In this document: positions 8,890 to 17,562 of the stretch, in pieces
How positions within the stretch are numbered: position 1 is the first letter of the stretch
Layout of the letters: each line of letters opens with the position of its first letter
NCBI RefSeq assembly: GCF_900105455.1
Contig: NZ_FNSF01000002.1
Location: forward strand, 613,501-677,500
Direction: 5' to 3'
DNA length: 64,000 nucleotides
Source of the DNA: Tenacibaculum sp. MAR_2009_124
GTDB lineage: Bacteria; Bacteroidota; Bacteroidia; Flavobacteriales; Flavobacteriaceae
The notes under the pieces: model-generated
Database searches by the model: none
Told to the model about the DNA's origin: nothing
What the model saw: only the letters and a program-made list of their open reading frames with translations
Position numbers and translations under genes: made by a program

Positions 8890-10461
8890 TTATATTAATG
8901 GTAATTTAACTGTAAATGTACTTCCTTTACTTTTTTCACTTTCAACATAAACGGTTCCTTGGTGGCTATCAACAATTTCTTTTACATATGCTAATCCCAA
9001 ACCATGACCTTTTACATTGTGTATATTTCCTTTATGCTCTCTATAAAATTTATTGAAAACATATTTTTGAGCATTTCTACTCATTCCAATTCCTTCGTCT
9101 TTTATCTTTAAAATAAAGTATTTATTGGTACTCTCCGTAAATACATCAATTTTAGGCTCTTCTTCAGAGTATTTGACGGCGTTTTCGAGTATGTTAACAA
9201 CAACATTGGTTAGGTGAAATTTATTACCTAAGGCTTCATTAGAAATGGCTTCAAAATGAGTTGAGATTGTACCATTTTTATTGGCGACAAGTAATTTGAC
9301 ATGCTCGATAGCTTCAGTAATAATGTCGTGCATATCAATAGCATCCTTACTCATTTCTATTTGATTTTTTTCTAATTTCGATATTCTTAGTACGTTTTCT
9401 ACCTGTCCATGCATTCGCTTATTTTCATCACGAATCATTTGAACATATCGTTTTACTTTATCTTCATCGGAAATTATTTTAGGATTTTTTATTGCATCTA
9501 ACGCTAAATTAATTGTAGCTATAGGGGTTTTAAACTCATGAGTCATGTTGTTTATAAAATCCGTTTTAATCTCCGATATCTTTTTTTGTTGCACTAGTTG
9601 ATAAAGAGATGTAGAAAAAGCTGCAATAATTATACCAATGAATAATAGCGATAACAGCAAAATTTTCATCATTCCTGAAAGAAGGTTTTCATGCCTATTC
9701 GGAAATTTTATATATAGTTTGTATTTGCTATTACCATTTCCGTCTTCGAATAAAGGATAATATAAATCTTTGCTTGGCTCAATATTAAAATAACCAGATT
9801 TCAAAGGAGTTGCAAAGCCATCATCATAAACGGCATATTTAAAATCTTGCGTGATATTTCTTTTTGCTAACTCTTCTTTTAGTATTGCATAGAGATTATT
9901 GTTGGTTATCCTTTTGTGAATAGGATTGAATTTTTGCATTTCCTGATATGCCTTTTCTAATTCTAACCTATTTAAATTATTGTATGAATCATAAGATGAA
10001 TAGCTTGTTTTTTTTAGTAAAGAAGTTCGAAACTCTTCATTAGACGGGGTAAATGTTCTGGAAATATGGACATCATTCTTTCCAGAAATTTGTCTTATTA
10101 GTATTGTATCGTTATTAATGAATTTTGACGGTATCTTGAAGTTTTCTTCTAAAATGGTAGATGAAAAAGTTAGTTTTGATTTCGCAAAAGTATCAATTTG
10201 TTGAAAAAAGAAGTTTTTAAATACACTCTCTACCTCAGACTGCTCGTTGTTTACAAACGGTTTAATATAAACTTTAAGGTTATTTAATTCTTTTTCCTTA
10301 ATTCGTTCCGAGCTTCCGTTCAAAGCAACAGTAACATCATTCTCAAATTGCTTTTGTTTATTACTGATAGCATCTTTAATCCAGTACACTTGTACTGATA
10401 TTATTCCTACCAATGAGATGCTCATTAAAACAACAATTATAATGAAGATTTTTTTGCCCAT
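8890..10461 (-). CDS. Membrane sensor histidine kinase (RprX-like)
   Basis: A 523-residue kinase with a membrane helix at about residues 5-25, a periplasmic sensor of about 240 residues and a second helix at about 262-290. The phosphorylated His is His308 in MTHEFKTPIA. The ATPase domain shows N box NILENAVKYSEE, G1 DEGIGMS and G2 GHGLGLAYV. The periplasmic region matches no sensor fold I recognise, so the signal is unknown. It phosphorylates the response regulator encoded 14 bases downstream. The start ATG at 10461 follows a TATTTTTG box by only four bases, suggesting its own promoter and perhaps a leaderless mRNA. Confidence 0.92.
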   Translation of the reverse strand: MGKKIFIIIVVLMSISLVGIISVQVYWIKDAISNKQKQFENDVTVALNGSSERIKEKELNNLKVYIKPFVNNEQSEVESVFKNFFFQQIDTFAKSKLTFSSTILEENFKIPSKFINNDTILIRQISGKNDVHISRTFTPSNEEFRTSLLKKTSYSSYDSYNNLNRLELEKAYQEMQKFNPIHKRITNNNLYAILKEELAKRNITQDFKYAVYDDGFATPLKSGYFNIEPSKDLYYPLFEDGNGNSKYKLYIKFPNRHENLLSGMMKILLLSLLFIGIIIAAFSTSLYQLVQQKKISEIKTDFINNMTHEFKTPIATINLALDAIKNPKIISDEDKVKRYVQMIRDENKRMHGQVENVLRISKLEKNQIEMSKDAIDMHDIITEAIEHVKLLVANKNGTISTHFEAISNEALGNKFHLTNVVVNILENAVKYSEEEPKIDVFTESTNKYFILKIKDEGIGMSRNAQKYVFNKFYREHKGNIHNVKGHGLGLAYVKEIVDSHQGTVYVESEKSKGSTFTVKLPLI

Positions 10462-10465
10462 TTTT

Positions 10466-10473
10466 CAAAAATA
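10466..10473 (-). promoter_or_regulatory. -7 promoter box of the kinase/regulator operon
   Basis: The minus strand reads TATTTTTG-AAAA-ATG, an exact TAnnTTTG match four bases before the kinase start codon. It implies the two-component pair can be transcribed separately from coaE and the genes upstream. Confidence 0.5.
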
Positions 10474-10570
10474 AATCAATAAACCCAAGTGTAATTTTGT
10501 TTTAACTTAGATTAACAAATATTATATAAAATTAAGAAAAAATTAAGAAATATTGTAAACAATGGTTAAA

Positions 10571-11161
10571 TTAATACAAAGTGTTTGTTAAAATATTATG
10601 GATTTTAAAAACCTGCTGCTCAGTATCTTCTAGGTTTACGTTGTGAATAACATAGTGAGATTGTAGAGTTTTGAGATTGTCATTCCACTGATTTGTAATT
10701 CTGTTTTTAACAGCATTTTTCGTGGTACCATCTCTGTTTATCACACGATCTATCCTTGTTTTTAGAGGGGCGGTAACCGTAATAATTTTATCACAAAACG
10801 TATCACTTTTGTTTTCAAAGAGTATCGCATTTTCATAAAGAATATAAGATTTATCTTTATTTTTAGCAATGAAGTTGTTGAGGTGTTTATAAACTTCTGG
10901 ATGAACAATACCATTGAGTATTTTAAGTTTCGATGGATCTTTAAAAACTATATTGGCTAAATAGGGGCGATTAAGTTCCTTATTTAAATAGGTTTCTTTA
11001 CCAAATTGATCGATTAAATTTCGTTTAATGGTTTCTGAAGAAGTCATCAATTTCTTCGCTTCAATATCGGCATAGTAAACGACTACATTTCTATAGGATG
11101 CAAACATTTTAGCTACTGTTGTTTTTCCACTACCAATTCCACCTGTTAAACCTACAACCAT
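10571..11161 (-). CDS. coaE: Dephospho-CoA kinase
   Basis: CoaE phosphorylates the 3'-hydroxyl of the ribose in dephospho-CoA, the last step of coenzyme A synthesis. The 196-residue protein opens with VVGLTGGIGSGKTTVAKMF (P-loop) and has the family's YYADIEAKKLM, VHPEVY and INRDGTTKN (lid) segments. Length is typical. The start lies one base after the ybbR-like stop codon, indicating translational coupling in the nusB-DUF1573-yajC-ybbR-coaE gene string. Confidence 0.95.
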   Translation of the reverse strand: MVVGLTGGIGSGKTTVAKMFASYRNVVVYYADIEAKKLMTSSETIKRNLIDQFGKETYLNKELNRPYLANIVFKDPSKLKILNGIVHPEVYKHLNNFIAKNKDKSYILYENAILFENKSDTFCDKIITVTAPLKTRIDRVINRDGTTKNAVKNRITNQWNDNLKTLQSHYVIHNVNLEDTEQQVFKIHNILTNTLY

Positions 11162-11162
11162 T

Positions 11163-12092
11163 TTATTTATGAATTAGGAAATCTATTTTATTAGGAACTA
11201 TTCTTACTGAGGAAGCTATATTAGCTTTTGATTTTAATTTAGGGACTAAATAAGGAAGCTTGTTTTTTAAAGATTCGTTATAATCACAATAAACTTCAAA
11301 AAAATTAGAATCTATCTTATTGAAATTCTTAAGCCCTACTTTATAAATTATTGTAACCGTTTTAGGATAAACACTTACTGATTTGTCTTTAGGTAAGTTG
11401 GTAATGGAAACAGGAATTTCCATTTTTCCTTCGGTAAACTTATCTACTTTAAATTCCAAAGAAGCTTTTTTGTATTTAGCCTTAATCTTATTAGGTATTA
11501 AGATTTCAATTTTGGTATTTACATTGTTAGAAACATTGCTTAACTCTATCTCCTTGGTTTTTACTTTTTCAATAGTGTTTAATAATGTTTGTGCTCCTGA
11601 AATTACGATGGAGTCGGGGACAAGAGTAATAGCTGATGCTAGATCAAATCCTTTTTTATAATTTATGTTGATGTTAGGTTCAATAGCAACCTTTTTTGAG
11701 TATAGCTTATTAATGCTGAAAAATATAGTATCTGCTTTTACTTTATTCAGAGTCAAACCAGACTTTAATTGGTTTTGAATTTCTGGCATTAAGTTTTTAC
11801 TAAGAAGATAATATGTAGAGTCCGTTTTTCTGGCAAGATTTTTTAAATCAATAATTATAGGTTTGTGCACAAAGCTTGTTCCCATAAGTTTGAAACCACT
11901 AGCTTTTACGGATAAACTGATTTCTTTTGGAGGTTCATTTAATATTAATTTGTCTTGTTCAATGTTTTGATAGGAAACATCCAAGCTAATATCAGTTACA
12001 TATTCTTTAGAAAGATTCATAAGTAACCAAAAAAGAAGAGAAGCTATTAAAAAGCCCAAGAATGCTTTTGGAATTGTAATGGCTTTAGACAA
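11163..12092 (-). CDS. YbbR-like domain protein (CdaR-type)
   Basis: A 309-residue single-pass protein with an N-terminal membrane anchor (about residues 8-25) followed by beta-rich YbbR-like repeats exposed outside the membrane (for example VSLSVKASGFKLM and IPVSITNLPKDKSVSVYPKTV). YbbR/CdaR proteins are partners of the c-di-AMP cyclase CdaA in Firmicutes; in Bacteroidota the gene usually lies near coaE and yajC, as here, and its role is unknown. The start is TTG at 12092: the next Met (residue 25) would cut into the anchor. A perfect hairpin separates it from yajC. Confidence 0.8.
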   Translation of the reverse strand: MSKAITIPKAFLGFLIASLLFWLLMNLSKEYVTDISLDVSYQNIEQDKLILNEPPKEISLSVKASGFKLMGTSFVHKPIIIDLKNLARKTDSTYYLLSKNLMPEIQNQLKSGLTLNKVKADTIFFSINKLYSKKVAIEPNININYKKGFDLASAITLVPDSIVISGAQTLLNTIEKVKTKEIELSNVSNNVNTKIEILIPNKIKAKYKKASLEFKVDKFTEGKMEIPVSITNLPKDKSVSVYPKTVTIIYKVGLKNFNKIDSNFFEVYCDYNESLKNKLPYLVPKLKSKANIASSVRIVPNKIDFLIHK

Positions 12093-12110
12093 AACAAAAG
12101 TGTGTTAAAG

Positions 12111-12138
12111 AAAAAGTGAGCAAATTTGCTCACTTTTT
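12111..12138. terminator. Palindromic terminator between yajC and the ybbR-like gene
   Basis: The 14-base arm AAAAAGTGAGCAAA at 12111-12124 is followed directly by its exact complement at 12125-12138. It lies four bases past the yajC stop codon, with T-rich sequence on both sides. It would end or attenuate the nusB-DUF1573-yajC transcript before the ybbR-like and coaE genes. Confidence 0.7.
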
Positions 12139-12141
12139 GTA

Positions 12142-12462
12142 TTATTTTTTTATTTGAGGGTCGTATTTTTTAGAAAGTTCCATAGAAATGGCCGATCGCT
12201 CAAATTTAATTTTTCCAGCTCCAGTTTCAATAGATACTGTATTGTCGTTATCATTTATTTCGACAATTTTTCCGTGAATACCACTTGATGTGATAACTTT
12301 GGCTCCTTTTTTAATTGAAGATTGAAACTGCTTTTCTTTTTTTTGTTTGCTCATTTGAGGGCGAATCATAAAAAAGTATAAGACTCCTATCATTAAAATG
12401 AAAGGAAGCATACTCATGATACCACCACCTTCAGCTTGTAAAAAAATTACGTTTGTTAACAT
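12142..12462 (-). CDS. yajC: Preprotein translocase accessory subunit YajC
   Basis: YajC associates with SecDF at the Sec translocon. The 106-residue protein has one membrane helix (about residues 15-32, MLPFILMIGVLYFFMI), the family signature RPQMSKQKKEKQFQSSIKKG, and a small SH3-like tail (GAKVITSSGIHGKIVEI). Its ATG overlaps the stop codon of the DUF1573 gene by one base (TAATG), so the two are translationally coupled. Confidence 0.94.
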   Translation of the reverse strand: MLTNVIFLQAEGGGIMSMLPFILMIGVLYFFMIRPQMSKQKKEKQFQSSIKKGAKVITSSGIHGKIVEINDNDNTVSIETGAGKIKFERSAISMELSKKYDPQIKK

Positions 12463-12932
12463 TATGAGTTGTTTTTTTGTTTTGGTGTAACCATCCCTGT
12501 TACTTTCACAACCTCTGTTCCTTTTTCAGTGTTTGTGTAAAGAGTAACAGACTTAGATTGTTTGTTAGGTTTTCCGTTCGTATTAAAGCTTACTTTAATA
12601 TTTCCTGTAGTTCCTGGAGCGATAGGTTCTTTTGGCCATACTGGTACCGTACAACCACAAGTAGCCTTTGCATCAGTGATAACTAAATCAGATTTTCCAT
12701 TATTGGTAATTACGAAAGTAGTTTGTACTACTTCTCCTTCAGCAACAGTTCCAAAATCAAAAGTTTCTTTATCGAATAAAGCTATAGGAGCTCCTTTGCT
12801 AATTTCACTATCTCTTTTGGTAGCGTTGGCTACATTTTCTTTATTAACTTTTGACTTAGCATTTCCTTTTGTACAAGAAACAAAAGCTAAAGTTGACATT
12901 GCAATTGTTAGAGTTACAACTAGTTTTTTCAT
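12462..12932 (-). CDS. DUF1573 domain lipoprotein
   Basis: A 156-residue secreted protein starting at 12932, where MKKLVVTLTIAMSTLAFVSC forms a lipoprotein signal with the lipobox Cys at residue 20. An upstream ATG at 12992 would overlap nusB and spoil the signal peptide. The mature part is a DUF1573 Ig-like domain: FDFGTVAEGEVVQTTFVI, then KATCGCTVP, then a strand ending VKVTGMV. The family is abundant in Bacteroidota and its function is unknown. It lies between nusB and yajC, which it overlaps by one base. Confidence 0.85.
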   Translation of the reverse strand: MKKLVVTLTIAMSTLAFVSCTKGNAKSKVNKENVANATKRDSEISKGAPIALFDKETFDFGTVAEGEVVQTTFVITNNGKSDLVITDAKATCGCTVPVWPKEPIAPGTTGNIKVSFNTNGKPNKQSKSVTLYTNTEKGTEVVKVTGMVTPKQKNNS

Positions 12933-12972
12933 GATTAAAAATAAATTTAATAAGTGTAAAAATAATAATTTC

Positions 12973-13911
12973 TTATAACAATCCTCTTCCAATTTTTACC
13001 ATAGCGTTGGAAGCCAAATATTCTTTAGCTAATTTGTCTAAAACACCATTGATAAAATGCCCACTTTTATTGGTAGAATAATCTTTTGCTAACTCAATAT
13101 ATTCATTAATAGTTACCCTACTAGGAATTGAAGCGAAGTGCAAGAACTCTGTAACGGCCATTTTTATCAGTATCATATCAACATCAGCTATTCTATCGGT
13201 TTCCCAATTTGGAGTTTTTTCCTTAATGTCATTTTCATACTTATGATGATTTAAGACTGTTTTATTAAAAAGTTGAGAAACAAATTGTTTGTCATCATCA
13301 TCTTTATAAAGACTTCCAAGTATAAATGGGTTTTTCGGAGATTGTTTGTTTAATGTTTTTAAAATCCAAGTATTAACAAAAGGCATGTCGTCGACCCAAG
13401 AAATCATTTTATCTTCAAAATAGTCTGCTATTTTTTCATTCGGAGCAACAATGTCTCTAAAAAAATTAATAACAAAACTGCGATCAACATTATAGGAATC
13501 TTCAACAGTGTCCATGTATTTTTTATAAAGATCACTTTTTAATAATTGATCTAAAATAATATTTACATACTCATTATCTAGCTCCCAGTAGCTTAATTTG
13601 TTTAATTCAATATAACCTTCCAGGCTTACACTTTCTGCTAAAATGCTTAATAAGCGGTTATTAATAAATTTTGTGTTTGGATTTAAATCTTCTTCAGTGG
13701 CAAGAATTTTCTTTTTTGAAAGCTCTATTCTTTTCCGAGCTAATTTCTGTACTTCAACAAGTAACTGTAAATTTAAAACATACAAATCAAACATTTTTTG
13801 AATGCTATGCTTTAAAAATTTTTCTTCTCTAATTAGGTCTTGACTGTTTGATTGCTGCATTGCATAAACAGATTGCATTACCTTAACTCGAATATGTCTT
13901 CTATTTATCAT
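12973..13911 (-). CDS. nusB: Transcription antitermination factor NusB (long Bacteroidota form)
   Basis: NusB with NusE binds boxA RNA and promotes antitermination of rRNA operons. The 312-residue protein opens MINRRHIRVKVMQSVYAMQQS, typical of NusB. The RNA-binding fold is completed by its C-terminal half (NWETDRIADVDMILIKMAVTEF, then SRVTINEYIELAKDYS and GHFINGVLDKLAKE). The insertion of about 150 residues between these parts is usual for Bacteroidota. It heads the string nusB-DUF1573-yajC and has a TACTTTTG box about 50 bases upstream. Confidence 0.93.
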   Translation of the reverse strand: MINRRHIRVKVMQSVYAMQQSNSQDLIREEKFLKHSIQKMFDLYVLNLQLLVEVQKLARKRIELSKKKILATEEDLNPNTKFINNRLLSILAESVSLEGYIELNKLSYWELDNEYVNIILDQLLKSDLYKKYMDTVEDSYNVDRSFVINFFRDIVAPNEKIADYFEDKMISWVDDMPFVNTWILKTLNKQSPKNPFILGSLYKDDDDKQFVSQLFNKTVLNHHKYENDIKEKTPNWETDRIADVDMILIKMAVTEFLHFASIPSRVTINEYIELAKDYSTNKSGHFINGVLDKLAKEYLASNAMVKIGRGLL

Positions 13912-13934
13912 TTTAAAGAACTTTAAAAAAAAGA

Positions 13935-13960
13935 GAGCGATAGATTAATTTCTAACGCTC
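13935..13960 (-). terminator. Intrinsic terminator after the amino-acid dehydrogenase
   Basis: On the minus strand GAGCG-T-TAGA pairs with TCTA-T-CGCTC around AATTAA, and a run of eight T residues follows. It lies about 30 bases past the dehydrogenase stop and within the nusB leader. Confidence 0.7.
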
Positions 13961-13962
13961 TG

Positions 13963-13970
13963 CAAAAGTA
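13963..13970 (-). promoter_or_regulatory. -7 promoter box of nusB (TACTTTTG)
   Basis: The minus strand carries TACTTTTG, matching TAnnTTTG, about 52 bases before the nusB ATG. No clear TTG lies 18-22 bases upstream. Transcripts from here would begin at the terminator hairpin of the preceding gene, which would become part of the nusB leader. Confidence 0.35.
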
Positions 13971-13989
13971 AAAATTTTATTTTTTTAAA

Positions 13990-15090
13990 TTAGCTATTTA
14001 ACTGTTTTTTACGTGCATCAATTCTAGATTGAGCAATGTTAAATGCAGCTTTATGAGTTGTAATGTTTTCTTTTTCGGCAAGATTAAATATTTCTAATGT
14101 TGTATTGTAAATATTTTCAGTTCTTTTTAAACTTTCTTCTTTACCATAACCAGCTACTTCAGCATAAACGTTAATAATACCACCAGCGTTAATTAAAAAG
14201 TCAGGAGCATAGGCAATTCCTTTTTCTTGTAACAACTTTCCGTGTCTTACTTCGTCTTCTAATTGATTGTTAGCAGCACCAGCAACAACCTTTGCATTTA
14301 ACTGATGTATACTCTTGTCATTTAAGGTTGCGCCTAAAGCACAAGGAGCATAAATATCAATGTCTAAACCGTAAACATCATCACCTAAAACAACATTAGC
14401 ATTGTATTTTTTACTTAGTTCCTCTAAACGAGCTTCGTTAATATCGTTAAGGATAACTTGAGCACCTTCTTCAGTTATATGTTTAACTAATGTTTCACCA
14501 ACATGGCCAACACCTTGAACTAAAACTTTTTTACCATCTAAGTTCTCTGAACCAAATTTATATTTAGCAGCTGCCTTCATACCAACATATACTCCATATG
14601 CAGTAACAGGTGATGGATTACCAGAACCACCAATAGATTCAGAAACTCCAGTTACATGAGGAGTTACTTCTCTCATAATGTCCATATCACGAGTTTCCAT
14701 TCCTACGTCTTCAGCAGTGATATATTTTCCACTTAAAGAATGAACAAATTCACCAAAACGCTTCATTAATTTGTCGTTCTTTTGAGTTTTGGCATCACCA
14801 ATAATAACAGCTTTTCCTCCACCAAGGTTCAAACCACTAATAGCAGACTTATAAGTCATACCACGAGACAAACGTAAAACATCATTTAAAGCTTCCCATT
14901 CGTTTTTATATTGCCACATTCTAGTCCCTCCTAAAGCAGGTCCTAAAGTTGTGTTGTGAATACCAATTATTGCTTTTAAACCTGTATCTTCGTCGTTACA
15001 AAAAACGATTTGCTCATGATTGTCGAAAGATAATTGACCGAAGACTGGGTCGTTTTTAAGATCTTTAGTATCAATGATTTCTGATGTCAT
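13990..15090 (-). CDS. Leucine/phenylalanine/valine-type amino-acid dehydrogenase
   Basis: A 366-residue NAD-dependent dehydrogenase of the Glu/Leu/Phe/Val family, which reversibly deaminates branched-chain or aromatic amino acids to 2-oxo acids. Visible landmarks are the substrate glycine loop and catalytic Lys in GLNLGGGKAVIIGD, TAEDVGM, the GSGNPSPVTAYGVY hinge, the Rossmann motif VQGVGHVGETLV, and CALGATLND followed by VAGAANNQLED. Length agrees with leucine dehydrogenases. The exact substrate cannot be read from sequence. It has its own promoter (TTTG-N20-TATTTTTG) and terminator, so it is monocistronic. Confidence 0.9.
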   Translation of the reverse strand: MTSEIIDTKDLKNDPVFGQLSFDNHEQIVFCNDEDTGLKAIIGIHNTTLGPALGGTRMWQYKNEWEALNDVLRLSRGMTYKSAISGLNLGGGKAVIIGDAKTQKNDKLMKRFGEFVHSLSGKYITAEDVGMETRDMDIMREVTPHVTGVSESIGGSGNPSPVTAYGVYVGMKAAAKYKFGSENLDGKKVLVQGVGHVGETLVKHITEEGAQVILNDINEARLEELSKKYNANVVLGDDVYGLDIDIYAPCALGATLNDKSIHQLNAKVVAGAANNQLEDEVRHGKLLQEKGIAYAPDFLINAGGIINVYAEVAGYGKEESLKRTENIYNTTLEIFNLAEKENITTHKAAFNIAQSRIDARKKQLNS

Positions 15091-15143
15091 TTGTTATAAG
15101 TTTAGTTTTGAGTTTATTTTGATAATCTCAAAAAATTAGGGGT

Positions 15144-15175
15144 CAAAAATATGAAATCGTCAAAACATAATCAAA
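15144..15175 (-). promoter_or_regulatory. Promoter of the amino-acid dehydrogenase gene
   Basis: The minus strand shows TTTG (15175-15172), 20 bases, then TATTTTTG (15151-15144). This is the full Bacteroidota sigma-A consensus at canonical spacing, and it leaves a leader of about 50 bases before the ATG at 15090. Confidence 0.65.
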
Positions 15176-15241
15176 AAAAGGTGAGGTAATTATTAAATCT
15201 TTAACGGATTGAAGCCTTTTTTTAAGAAAAAAAGATAGAGT

Positions 15242-16996
15242 TTGAAAGCATTACAATATTTAAATAAATATTTTTTTAAGTATAAATGGAGGTTATTGGG
15301 AGGTGTTGTTATTACCATCTTGTCTAAGTTCTTAGCATTAAAAATTCCAGTAATAATTAGAAACTCACTAAACTCAGTTGAGGACTATTTAAATGGAACA
15401 ATTACGGATTTAGCTATTGTTAAAAAAGAATTGTTGTATGACGTATTGCTTATTATTGGAGTTACTTTAGTCGCTGGTTTTTTTACGTTTATCATGCGTC
15501 AAACTATTATTGTAGTGTCACGGTTGATTGAATTTGATTTGAAAAATGAAATATATCAACAGTATCAAAGACTATCGATCAATTTTTATAAAAAGAATAG
15601 GACTGGTGATTTGATGAATCGTATTAGTGAAGACGTAACGAAGGTTCGTATGTATTTTGGACCAGCTATAATGTATAGTTTGAATATGATTTTATCATTT
15701 ATTGTTGGGTTTACTCAAATGTATAGCATTTCATCCAAGTTAGCTTTGTATACAATGATTCCTTTTCCTGTATTATCTATTTCAATTTTTATTTTAAGCA
15801 AGCAAATTAATAAGAGGAGTACCATAGTTCAGCAATATTTGTCTAAACTCACAACATATAATCAAGAATTTTTTTCAGGTATTAATGTTGTAAAATCCTA
15901 TGCGATAGAAAAAGCTGTGATTGCTAATTTTGATCAACTAGCAGATGTAAGTAAGGAAAGAAATATTGAATTACACAAGGTTCAGGCATTGTTCTTCCCA
16001 TTAATGATTCTTTTAATTGGAATAAGTAATATTATTGTTTTATATGTTGGAGGACAACTTTACATTGATGGAGAAATTAAAATTGGAGTTGTCGCTGAGT
16101 TTTTCTTATATGTTAATATTTTAACTTGGCCAGTGGCAATAGTTGGCTGGGTTACATCAATTGTTCAACAGGCCGAAGCTTCTCAACACAGAATTAATGA
16201 ATTTTTAGAGCAGGTACCTGAGATTCAAAATACTGTTGAAAAATCAACACCGATTGATGGTCGTATTGAATTTAAGAATGTTTCCTTAACCTATGATGAT
16301 ACAAATATTGAAGCTCTTAAAGATGTGAGTTTCGTTGCTGAAAAGGGGGAGACATTGGCAATTTTAGGGAAAACTGGTAGTGGGAAGTCAACATTGGTAA
16401 ATTTAATATCGAGGTTATATGATACTTCTCAAGGAGAGGTTTTAGTTGATGGAGTTGATATTAAAAAGTGCAATTTAAACGATATTCGAAGCCAGATTGG
16501 TTTTGTACCTCAAGATCCGTTTTTGTTTTCTGATACTATTGAAAACAACATAAAATTTGGAAAGTCTGATGCTAGTCAAGAAGATATAATAGAAGCCGCG
16601 AAAAGTGCCGTTATTAATGAGAATATCCTTGGATTTAAGGAAGGGTATCAAACAATCCTAGGAGAGAGAGGGGTAACCTTGTCTGGTGGTCAAAAACAAC
16701 GTACTTCCATTGCTCGTGCGATTATTAAGGAGCCTAAGATTTTAATTTTTGATGATTGTTTATCGGCTGTAGATACCGAAACTGAAGAAAAAATATTATC
16801 GAACTTAGAAAAAGTATCCAAAGAGAAAACTACGTTCATAATTAGTCATAGAATTTCATCCGCTAAAAATGCTGATAAGATTATTGTTTTAGATGGTGGA
16901 AGCGTAGTTCAGAAAGGTGCTCATAATCAGTTGATAGAAGCCGAAGGGTACTACAAAGAACTATATGAACAACAACTTTTAGAAAAAGAAATATAG
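15242..16996 (+). CDS. ABC exporter half-transporter (fused permease and ATPase, MdlA/MsbA-like)
   Basis: A 584-residue half-transporter. The N-terminal 320 residues hold about six membrane helices with the coupling segment FYKKNRTGDLMNRISED. The ATPase has Walker A GKTGSGKST, Q loop FVPQDPFLF, signature LSGGQKQR, Walker B LIFDDCLSAVD and the switch His in IISHRIS. The residue after Walker B is Asp instead of the usual catalytic Glu, as in the degenerate half of heterodimeric exporters, yet no partner gene is adjacent. The start is TTG at 15242 (MKALQYLNKYFFKYKWRL). The substrate is unknown: lipid, drug or peptide are all possible. Confidence 0.9.
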   Translation: MKALQYLNKYFFKYKWRLLGGVVITILSKFLALKIPVIIRNSLNSVEDYLNGTITDLAIVKKELLYDVLLIIGVTLVAGFFTFIMRQTIIVVSRLIEFDLKNEIYQQYQRLSINFYKKNRTGDLMNRISEDVTKVRMYFGPAIMYSLNMILSFIVGFTQMYSISSKLALYTMIPFPVLSISIFILSKQINKRSTIVQQYLSKLTTYNQEFFSGINVVKSYAIEKAVIANFDQLADVSKERNIELHKVQALFFPLMILLIGISNIIVLYVGGQLYIDGEIKIGVVAEFFLYVNILTWPVAIVGWVTSIVQQAEASQHRINEFLEQVPEIQNTVEKSTPIDGRIEFKNVSLTYDDTNIEALKDVSFVAEKGETLAILGKTGSGKSTLVNLISRLYDTSQGEVLVDGVDIKKCNLNDIRSQIGFVPQDPFLFSDTIENNIKFGKSDASQEDIIEAAKSAVINENILGFKEGYQTILGERGVTLSGGQKQRTSIARAIIKEPKILIFDDCLSAVDTETEEKILSNLEKVSKEKTTFIISHRISSAKNADKIIVLDGGSVVQKGAHNQLIEAEGYYKELYEQQLLEKEI

Positions 16997-17005
16997 CGAA
17001 TCGCA

Positions 17006-17034
17006 TTGTCAAGTGAAATATTTTGCTAGATTTG
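17006..17034 (+). promoter_or_regulatory. Promoter of the PUR-domain gene
   Basis: TTG at 17006-17008, 18 bases, then TAGATTTG at 17027-17034. This matches TTG-N-TAnnTTTG and leaves a leader of about 50 bases before the ATG at 17089. Confidence 0.6.
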
Positions 17035-17088
17035 TTGAGCAATTCTAAACAAAACAACTATTATTTATATCACTTAAGATAAAGAATT

Positions 17089-17442
17089 ATGAGCGAGAGA
17101 GTAGAACAAGAAGAGATTTTTTCACAGGTTTTAAGAGCAGGAAGAAGAACATATTTTTTTGATGTGAGAGCTACAAAAGCAGACGATTACTACTTAACAA
17201 TAACTGAGAGTAAAAAATTTACTCATGATGATGGATCTTTCCATTATCAAAAGCATAAAATTTACCTTTATAAAGAAGATTTTACAGATTTTAGAGACAT
17301 GCTTGAGAAAGCAACTGGATACATTGTAAAAGAAAAAGGTGAAGAGGTTATTAGTGAACGACATCAAAAAGATTACAGGAAAGAAGAAGTAGTAGAGGCT
17401 ACTGCTGAGAGCTTTACTGATGTTTCTTTTGAAGATATTTAG
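17089..17442 (+). CDS. PUR-family (PUR-alpha-like, DUF3276) nucleic-acid-binding protein
   Basis: A 117-residue protein with a single PUR repeat: an RAGRRTYFFDVRATKADDYYLTI beta-sheet region followed by a helix (YKEDFTDFRDMLEKATGYI), then an acidic tail. In eukaryotes PUR-alpha binds purine-rich single-stranded DNA or RNA; the Borrelia homologue also binds nucleic acid. The gene is widespread and conserved in Bacteroidota, and its cellular role there is unknown. It is monocistronic, with a good promoter upstream and a hairpin terminator downstream. Confidence 0.88.
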   Translation: MSERVEQEEIFSQVLRAGRRTYFFDVRATKADDYYLTITESKKFTHDDGSFHYQKHKIYLYKEDFTDFRDMLEKATGYIVKEKGEEVISERHQKDYRKEEVVEATAESFTDVSFEDI

Positions 17443-17524
17443 TAACTATTTACTTAGTTAATACTTACGAAATAGGTCGAAATAACTTCGACTGAAAATT
17501 CAATTCAATTTCAATTTACACAAT

Positions 17525-17560
17525 AAAATCACCTTGTGACCATGTCGCTTGGGTGATTTT
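17525..17560. terminator. Bidirectional terminator between the PUR gene and menF
   Basis: AAAATCACC at 17525-17533 pairs with GGTGATTTT at 17552-17560, with inner CAAG/CTTG-like pairing and T-rich tails on both sides. It lies between convergent genes and serves both. Confidence 0.65.
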
Positions 17561-17562
17561 TT

